This document shows positions 6,265 to 10,087 of a stretch of DNA of 10,087 nucleotides, in pieces (position 1 is the first letter of the stretch; each line of letters begins with the position of its first letter). This DNA is from JANSXG01 sp965652425 (GTDB lineage: Bacteria; Planctomycetota; Phycisphaerae; Phycisphaerales; UBA1924): assembly GCA_965652425.1 (NCBI GenBank), contig CBFGVX010000095.1, positions 1-10,087 on the forward strand. Direction: 5' to 3'. Position numbers and translations under genes: made by a program. The notes under the pieces are model-generated. The model was not told where the DNA came from and did no database searches. It worked only from the letters and a program-made list of their open reading frames with translations.

Positions 6265-7368
6265 GTAGGTGAAGTTCGCGTACGGATTGGTGGAACCGGG
6301 TGAGGTGCCGCCGGAGTTGCCGAGTATCGCGGTGCTCGTTGCGGCAAGGACCACGAGGCAGACATTGCCCGATGCGATGTTCCAGTTCTGGCTTGCGTTG
6401 AAGGAGCAGGTGTTCCGGGCAATGAAGTTGCCGCTCCCTGATACCCGGATGCCCTCGAAATTCGTGACGCAGTTGTTGTCCTCGATCCGGCAATCGCTAC
6501 CAGAACAGAAGATCCCGGCCTGTCCGTCGTTACCTGAGCACATGTTGTTGAGCACGAGCGATTTGGAAATCACCCGGATACCGCCCAGGCCATTCGTGGT
6601 CGCCGAACATCCCGAAATAATGTTGCCCTCTTCAAGGAAAAAGCCGGTCTGTTCGTTGCTGATGGCGACGCATTTCGCGAAGACGCAGCCCAATCCGCCC
6701 TGAAACCCTATGCCCTCATTGCTTCTGGCCTGGCATGATTCAACGACCGCTCCGTTGCTGACCTTTATGCCACCCGATTGAATTCCCGAGGTCCCCGCCA
6801 CACGGTTGGTGTACGCGCTGCAACCACGGACATGCAGCGCGTATCCACCCGTGTCGTTGATCCCCCAACCACCGTTCTCGAACGCATTGATTGATTCAAT
6901 CAAACCAGAGTCGATGGCTATCCGAAGACCGTCGTTCGGCCACCAATGCACCGAACCGTTCCGAATCGTGATCCCACGGCGGAAACCGGCCATGAAAACG
7001 CCACTTAGCGCGCCCGTAACGCCCTGAAGACTGAAGCCCATCAGATCAAGCGTTACACCGCTCGATACGATCTCGATCCCGTTCATCCCGGCCTGGCCGA
7101 TTATGTTCCCCGTCAGGTAGTACGAACCGGGTTCGGTGATGCGAAACAGCGAGTCGCTTGTCCCCGGCGTGTTCGTCTGATTGATCGGTATCCGTGGCTC
7201 CGGCCCCGGCGTCGAAGCGATCGGCCCAGGAGGCGGCGTCAGCGGCCCGGCGTTCGCCGTGCTCGCAAGCAACGCGCCAGCGGCGAGACCGCCGAGGCCG
7301 GCGAGCATGGCGCGGCGTTGGGACAGCACATCGGGAGCATCACCGAGTGGGGCGGGGTCGGGGGTCAT
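6262..7368 (-). CDS. Tat-exported right-handed beta-helix protein, paralog 1 of 4, first gene of the block
   Basis: The protein has 368 residues from ATG 7368-7366. I chose this start over an in-frame one at 7434 because a strong Shine-Dalgarno (GAGGAGGAG) lies just ahead and the length before the arginine pair matches the paralogs. QRRAMLAGLGG has arginines at 18-19, followed by a hydrophobic run and an ANA cleavage site near 40. The linker GPEPRIPINQTNTPG precedes FRITEPGSYYLTGN, then VTLDLMGFSLQGVTGA, ITIRNGSVHWW and beta-helix coils such as CSAYTNRVAGT and CQARSNEGIGF. The tail is NFIARNTCS...NPYANFTY. The leader is very close to paralog 2 at the DNA level while the core differs. It probably sets transcription of the whole block. 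Function unknown. Confidence 0.87.
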   Translation of the reverse strand: MTPDPAPLGDAPDVLSQRRAMLAGLGGLAAGALLASTANAGPLTPPPGPIASTPGPEPRIPINQTNTPGTSDSLFRITEPGSYYLTGNIIGQAGMNGIEIVSSGVTLDLMGFSLQGVTGALSGVFMAGFRRGITIRNGSVHWWPNDGLRIAIDSGLIESINAFENGGWGINDTGGYALHVRGCSAYTNRVAGTSGIQSGGIKVSNGAVVESCQARSNEGIGFQGGLGCVFAKCVAISNEQTGFFLEEGNIISGCSATTNGLGGIRVISKSLVLNNMCSGNDGQAGIFCSGSDCRIEDNNCVTNFEGIRVSGSGNFIARNTCSFNASQNWNIASGNVCLVVLAATSTAILGNSGGTSPGSTNPYANFTY

Positions 7369-7374
7369 CGGTTG

Positions 7375-7384
7375 TCTCCTCCTC
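7375..7384 (-). promoter_or_regulatory. Strong ribosome binding site of paralog 1
   Basis: The minus strand reads GAGGAGGAGACAACCG and then ATG. This is the strongest Shine-Dalgarno in the block and fixes the start at 7368. Confidence 0.75.
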
Positions 7385-7503
7385 AACGCGAAACCGCGCG
7401 GCCAACGCGCCACGACGATTTCACGCCGAACCAATATGCCACCAGATATGGCTAGGAGATAGACAAATTCCTACCCTCATTGCAGTTTTTAACCATCGCC
7501 CCC
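7385..7503 (-). promoter_or_regulatory. Intergenic region upstream of the beta-helix block, probable promoter
   Basis: The gap between the metallophosphoesterase stop and the first beta-helix gene becomes clearly AT-richer at about 7432-7495 than the surrounding genes, as expected for a promoter. I found no convincing -35 and -10 pair with normal spacing, and no terminator hairpin for the metallophosphoesterase gene. Cotranscription from upstream therefore cannot be excluded. Confidence 0.3.
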
Positions 7504-8514
7504 TCACCACACCCGAACCACCTCCAGCCGCCCATCCGGGCCGGCGGGTTCCGGGGGCATCGCCGCCGCGCCCGATCCCTCCTCCGTCGCACGCCGCAGC
7601 GTGTACAGCACCGCCTGCGGCGGACAGTGGATCCGCATCGGCATCATCTGAAAGCCCACGCCCCGCGTGACTCCCAGCACGGTCGCCCGGTCAGGCGGCG
7701 TGCCGTCGTGCCGGAACCGGTATATCCCCGACGGCGCGCGCCGAGGGATCAACGACGACGCCGTGAACGCCGCGAGCACCCCGCCCCCCGGCGTCGGCAC
7801 GCGCACCTGCCCACCGTGCGTGTGCCCCGCCAGCAGCAGGTGGGCCCCGGCCCGGTGCGCGTCCGGCGTGCAGTCGGGGGTGTGCCCGAGCGCGAGCCGG
7901 AAAGGCGCCCCCTCGCGCAGCGGCTGCGGTCTGCCCTGCGGGTCCCCCTCGAACCGCTCCGGCCAATCGCTGCCCACGAGTTCCAGCGGCAGCCCCTCGA
8001 TCGGCAGCGCAGCGCTGTGCATCCATCGGACCGGCCAGCCCTCCGACCGGGTCCTATCAATCGCTCCGTCCTTCAGTTCCGCGTGGTCGTGGTTGCCGAA
8101 CACCCCGAAGCAGCCCAGCCGGCTCAGCTTCGCAGAGGCGTGCACCAGGTCCCGCAGCGCCTCGGTCGCCATCGGCTCATCGCCGTCCACGCTCATGTAG
8201 TCGCCCGAGAGCACCACCAGGTCGATCTCCGGCAGGTCCGGGTCGGGCCGGTCGAGCTGATCCAGCAGGCGCGTATGAAGGGCCCGACCCGCGCCGTTCC
8301 GCTTTGAGACATGGGTATCGCTGATCTGCAGCAGCGTGATCCCCTCCAGTTCCGCAGGAAGATGGGGGATCGCAAGGTCCGCCCGCTCGAACGCGACGGC
8401 GTCGTTTTCCGGATGGGGGGCTGGCCACTGCATCGCTCGTTCAGGGTCCATCGGCTCAGAAGCCCGCCCTGTGCCAGTCCGAGCGGTTCGATCAGGCGGA
8501 TTTCGGGCGTTCAT
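7504..8514 (-). CDS. Calcineurin-like metallophosphoesterase
   Basis: This is a binuclear-metal phosphoesterase with all the usual motifs in order: ISDTH (D66, H68), LSGDY (D105), FGNHDH (N141, H142), ALGHTPD (H211) and AGHTHGGQ (H231, H233). The HTHGGQVRVP context and spacing resemble the YkuE/YaeI/LpxG-type group, some of which hydrolyse UDP-diacylglucosamine or other phosphodiesters, but the substrate cannot be assigned here. The protein has 336 residues from ATG 8514. Later ATGs at 8451 and 8433 are possible, because the first 40 residues are Arg/Pro-rich and outside the domain, and no start has a strong ribosome binding site. Unlike many relatives it has no N-terminal membrane helix or signal peptide, so it should be cytoplasmic. 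It lies directly upstream of the beta-helix block in the same direction; a functional link is not evident. Confidence 0.9.
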   Translation of the reverse strand: MNARNPPDRTARTGTGRASEPMDPERAMQWPAPHPENDAVAFERADLAIPHLPAELEGITLLQISDTHVSKRNGAGRALHTRLLDQLDRPDPDLPEIDLVVLSGDYMSVDGDEPMATEALRDLVHASAKLSRLGCFGVFGNHDHAELKDGAIDRTRSEGWPVRWMHSAALPIEGLPLELVGSDWPERFEGDPQGRPQPLREGAPFRLALGHTPDCTPDAHRAGAHLLLAGHTHGGQVRVPTPGGGVLAAFTASSLIPRRAPSGIYRFRHDGTPPDRATVLGVTRGVGFQMMPMRIHCPPQAVLYTLRRATEEGSGAAAMPPEPAGPDGRLEVVRVW

Positions 8515-8647
8515 CGGGCGGATTCCGGGCTCCGATGGGGTGGCAAAGCCGGGCCTGCTCAGGTAGCGTGTCCCATCTGGACCGGGCGGATCGCCCCGGC
8601 GTGTGGTGTTCTCGGCGTCCTCAACAGGCGGGACCCGGATCTATATA

Positions 8648-8654
8648 GAGGAAG
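8648..8654 (+). promoter_or_regulatory. Ribosome binding site of the HTH-membrane protein gene
   Basis: GAGGAAG lies five bases before ATG 8660. It decides the start in favour of 8660 over an in-frame upstream start at 8603. Confidence 0.75.
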
Positions 8655-8659
8655 TCGCC

Positions 8660-9523
8660 ATGGCGAAGATGTTCTACAGTCTCGATGAGGCCGCGAAGAA
8701 GCTCGGAAAAACCGAGGGCGAGGTCCGTGAAATGGCCTCCAAGGGCCAGCTCACCGAGTTCCGCGACGGCGACAAGCTCATCTTCAAGGTCGATCAGGTC
8801 AACCTCATCGCCGGCGACGGCGGGGCCGACGAGTCGGGCATGATCCCCCTCACCGACTCCTCCTCCGGCGATACCGCCCTCGGGCTCGACGCCTCCGAAA
8901 CCTCCCTCGGCATGGACTCCGCCGACAGCGGCAGCGACGACCTGCTCAGCATGGACTCCGGCGGCAACTCCGGCGTCAGCGTCTTCGACGCCGACGAGGT
9001 CGGCACCGTCGACGCTTCCGCCGACACCCTCGTCACCGGCGACGGCGGCATCGGCGATGTCTCCCTGGAATCCTTCGGCTCCGGCTCCGGCCTCATGGAC
9101 CTCACGCGCGACAGCGACGACACCGGCATGGCCACCGAAGGCCTGCTCGACGAGCTCTACGCCGGCGACGAAGGCGGCTCCACCGGAACCGCCGCGGCGG
9201 GCGCGGACCTCTTCGACGGCCCCGCCTCCTCCGGTCGCGATCTCGGCTTCGGTGCCGGCGCGGGCGCGGGTGCCGGTGCGGGCGCGATGGTCGCCGCCGA
9301 GGCCTACGACGGCAAGGGCTCCGGGCTCGCCGGCGGCCTCGCCATCGGCGCGATCGTCTCCCTGCTCGCCGGCGTCGCCGTGGTCCTGATGGGCATGGTC
9401 GGCGCACCGCCCGTCGACCTGTTCGACGCGTTCAACCAGAACCTGCTCATCCCCGTCGCCATCCTCCTCGGCGTGACCCTCATCGCCGGAGGCATCGGCT
9501 TCTTCATCGGCGGCAAGAGCTGA
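8660..9523 (+). CDS. Excisionase-type HTH protein with acidic linker and two membrane helices
   Basis: The protein has 287 residues. Residues 5-50 (FYSLDEAAKKLGKTEGEV, then KGQLTEFRDGDKLIFKVDQV) match the excisionase/MerR-like HTH fold, in which a helix-turn-helix is followed by a small wing. Residues 55-195 are a Ser/Asp/Gly-rich acidic linker, probably disordered. Residues 198-209 are six Gly-Ala pairs. Two hydrophobic segments follow, about 222-248 (GLAGGLAIGAIVSLLAGVAV region) and 262-284 (LIPVAILLGVTLIAGGIGFF), with a short polar turn between. The C-terminus ends GGKS. The layout implies an N-terminal domain held at the inner membrane, facing the cytoplasm. Proteins with this kind of HTH plus membrane anchor are, to my knowledge, common in planctomycetes but uncharacterised. 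The HTH may bind DNA or another protein. The gene stands alone, ending at an intrinsic terminator. Confidence 0.85.
   Translation: MAKMFYSLDEAAKKLGKTEGEVREMASKGQLTEFRDGDKLIFKVDQVNLIAGDGGADESGMIPLTDSSSGDTALGLDASETSLGMDSADSGSDDLLSMDSGGNSGVSVFDADEVGTVDASADTLVTGDGGIGDVSLESFGSGSGLMDLTRDSDDTGMATEGLLDELYAGDEGGSTGTAAAGADLFDGPASSGRDLGFGAGAGAGAGAGAMVAAEAYDGKGSGLAGGLAIGAIVSLLAGVAVVLMGMVGAPPVDLFDAFNQNLLIPVAILLGVTLIAGGIGFFIGGKS
9251..9286 (+). repeat. Six tandem Gly-Ala hexanucleotide units
   Basis: Twelve codons alternate glycine (GGT/GGC) and alanine (GCC/GCG), forming six imperfect units of the type GGYGCS within the HTH-membrane protein gene. The repeat is in frame, so gain or loss of a unit would change linker length without breaking the frame. 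Confidence 0.7.
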
Positions 9524-9550
9524 GCCAAGCGGACAAGTGATCGATCGACG

Positions 9551-9577
9551 AACGCGGCCTGAAAGGGCCGCGTTTTT
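9551..9577 (+). terminator. Intrinsic terminator of the HTH-membrane protein gene
   Basis: AACGCGGCC (9551-9559) pairs with GGCCGCGTT (9566-9574) across a TGAAAG loop. The descending arm runs directly into a T run (9573-9577). The terminator lies 27 bases after the stop codon. This is a standard rho-independent structure on the plus strand. Confidence 0.88.
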
Positions 9578-9606
9578 CATTACGCGATGCACCATCCAAA
9601 CAAGAG

Positions 9607-9626
9607 CCCGAAGCGCGAACTTCGGG
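9607..9626. repeat. Seven-base-pair hairpin downstream of the terminator
   Basis: CCCGAAG (9607-9613) pairs with CTTCGGG (9620-9626) across a CGCGAA loop. There is no T run on either side. GCCCGAAG recurs at 9670-9677. It lies in the 245-base gene-poor stretch 9524-9768. Confidence 0.5.
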
Positions 9627-9717
9627 TACCCCGTCGCCCCCAATCTCAAGACCGGGCGCGAGCAGGTTGGCCCGAAGTGTACGGTTGAGGGGGTGGCCGG
9701 AATCTCCCCGCGTGTGG

Positions 9718-9741
9718 CATGCTCAAGCTCGCTTGAGCATG
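9718..9741. repeat. Perfect ten-base inverted repeat near the end of the S-subunit-like gene
   Basis: CATGCTCAAG (9718-9727) pairs with CTTGAGCATG (9732-9741) across a CTCG loop. A second arm GCATGCC (9749-9755) can instead pair with GGCATGC (9716-9722). It lies 28 bases beyond the stop of the minus-strand gene, but no T run follows on that strand, so it is not a standard intrinsic terminator. It may stabilise the 3' end of the mRNA, or mark a recombination or protein-binding site. Confidence 0.6.
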
Positions 9742-9768
9742 GTTACTTGCATGCCCAGCGTGTACGGC

Positions 9769-10087
9769 TTAGGCGATAAAGTCCTCGATGATCTGATCCG
9801 CTTCAGCGGCCATACCGCGTTCGATCTCGTCAGCTTCGGCACGGGCTCGCGCGGCCTCCTCAGCTAAGTCTGCGATCCGATCCTCAACCGCCTTGCCGAG
9901 ACGCACGACAGGGAAGCGGGCAACATCCCCGGGGTCGAGGTGCGGGATCGATGTGCCGTATGCCTCTCGGATCAGCACGGGGCGACCAAGCGTCGGGTGG
10001 GTAAGCGCAGTCAGAAGGTAGCCCGCGCGGATTTTCTTCGGATCCGGGATGATGAGATCCGGATCGAAGTACATCGTCACGCCGAGG
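9769..10087 (-). CDS. C-terminal part of a restriction S-subunit-like protein, cut by the window edge
   Basis: The frame is open to the right edge, so this is the last 105 or so codons of a longer gene; an apparent GTG start at 10080 is probably internal. The segment LIIPDPKKIRAGYLLTAL, then GRPVLIREAYGTSIPHLDP and GDVARFPVVRL, resembles the end of a target recognition domain in type I restriction HsdS proteins, where the DPEKI..GYL, YG..IPHIDP and FPVP motifs recur. It is followed by a helical, heptad-like tail rich in Ala, Glu and Arg (VEDRIADLAEEAARARAEAD region) to the C-terminus, matching the conserved spacer helix of S subunits. Such proteins set the DNA sequence recognised by the methylase and nuclease. 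No HsdM or HsdR is in view, and they would have to lie beyond the right edge. A related stand-alone recognition protein is also possible. Confidence 0.65.
   Translation of the reverse strand, partial: LGVTMYFDPDLIIPDPKKIRAGYLLTALTHPTLGRPVLIREAYGTSIPHLDPGDVARFPVVRLGKAVEDRIADLAEEAARARAEADEIERGMAAEADQIIEDFIA

Noticed and set aside
6239..6493. N-terminal extension of paralog 2
   Set aside because: It overlaps the end of paralog 1 in another frame, is rich in Arg and His with no family similarity, and the TTG at 6238 has its own ribosome binding site.
8642..8647. TATATA just upstream of the HTH-membrane protein gene, as a -10 box
   Set aside because: Transcription from it would begin within or after the GAGGAAG ribosome binding site, and no -35 lies at normal spacing.
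8621..9649. Minus-strand frame of 342 codons opposite the HTH-membrane gene
   Set aside because: Low-complexity Ala/Gly/Val/Glu composition, runs through the terminator, and mirrors the plus-strand gene.
9660..9710. GAGCAGG...GTGTACGGTTGAGGGGG as a fragment of a group II intron
   Set aside because: A passing likeness to the bases after domain IV only; no domain V hairpin or reverse transcriptase is present.
9718..9755. Palindrome as an integron attC site
   Set aside because: No matching core sites at the ends and no integrase in the window.

Overview
The window looks like a piece of a planctomycete chromosome, probably class Phycisphaerae. This is an inference from three things: mostly GC-rich coding sequence; secreted proteins with Tat-like leaders, parallel beta-helix cores and a dockerin-like calcium-binding tail; and a protein joining an excisionase-type helix-turn-helix to a two-helix membrane anchor. 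No rRNA, tRNA or other taxonomic marker is present, so the assignment is moderate.

Layout. Positions 1-926 (minus strand) hold a putative lipoprotein gene followed five bases later by a small unrecognised gene that runs off the left edge. A 113-base divergent region with a strong GC-rich hairpin separates these from ubiX (flavin prenyltransferase, plus strand, 1040-1741). ubiX converges on the centrepiece, a minus-strand block from 7368 down to 1821. That block has four consecutive paralogous secreted beta-helix proteins and, last, a short secreted protein with four Trp/Gly/Asn-rich repeats and a two-repeat dockerin-like C-terminus. A metallophosphoesterase gene (7504-8514, minus) lies just upstream of the block in the same orientation. 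Divergent from it is the HTH-membrane protein gene (8660-9523, plus), which ends at a good intrinsic terminator. The right end holds a gene-poor stretch with several inverted and direct repeats, and then the 3' end of a gene resembling a type I restriction specificity (S) subunit, cut by the right edge.

How it fits together. The four beta-helix genes share nearly identical leader modules (48 identical bases between two of them) and a nearly invariant C-terminal tail, while their cores differ. Gaps between genes are mostly 10-30 bases, and the strongest ribosome binding site is in front of the first gene, so the block reads as an operon producing a family of exported proteins. Their molecular function is unknown. 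I see no classical defence or biosynthetic cluster; the paralogous array and its dockerin-bearing last gene are the most interesting part. The S-subunit fragment is the only trace of a restriction system. No gene-free stretch exceeds 300 bases; the longest (9524-9768) is described below.
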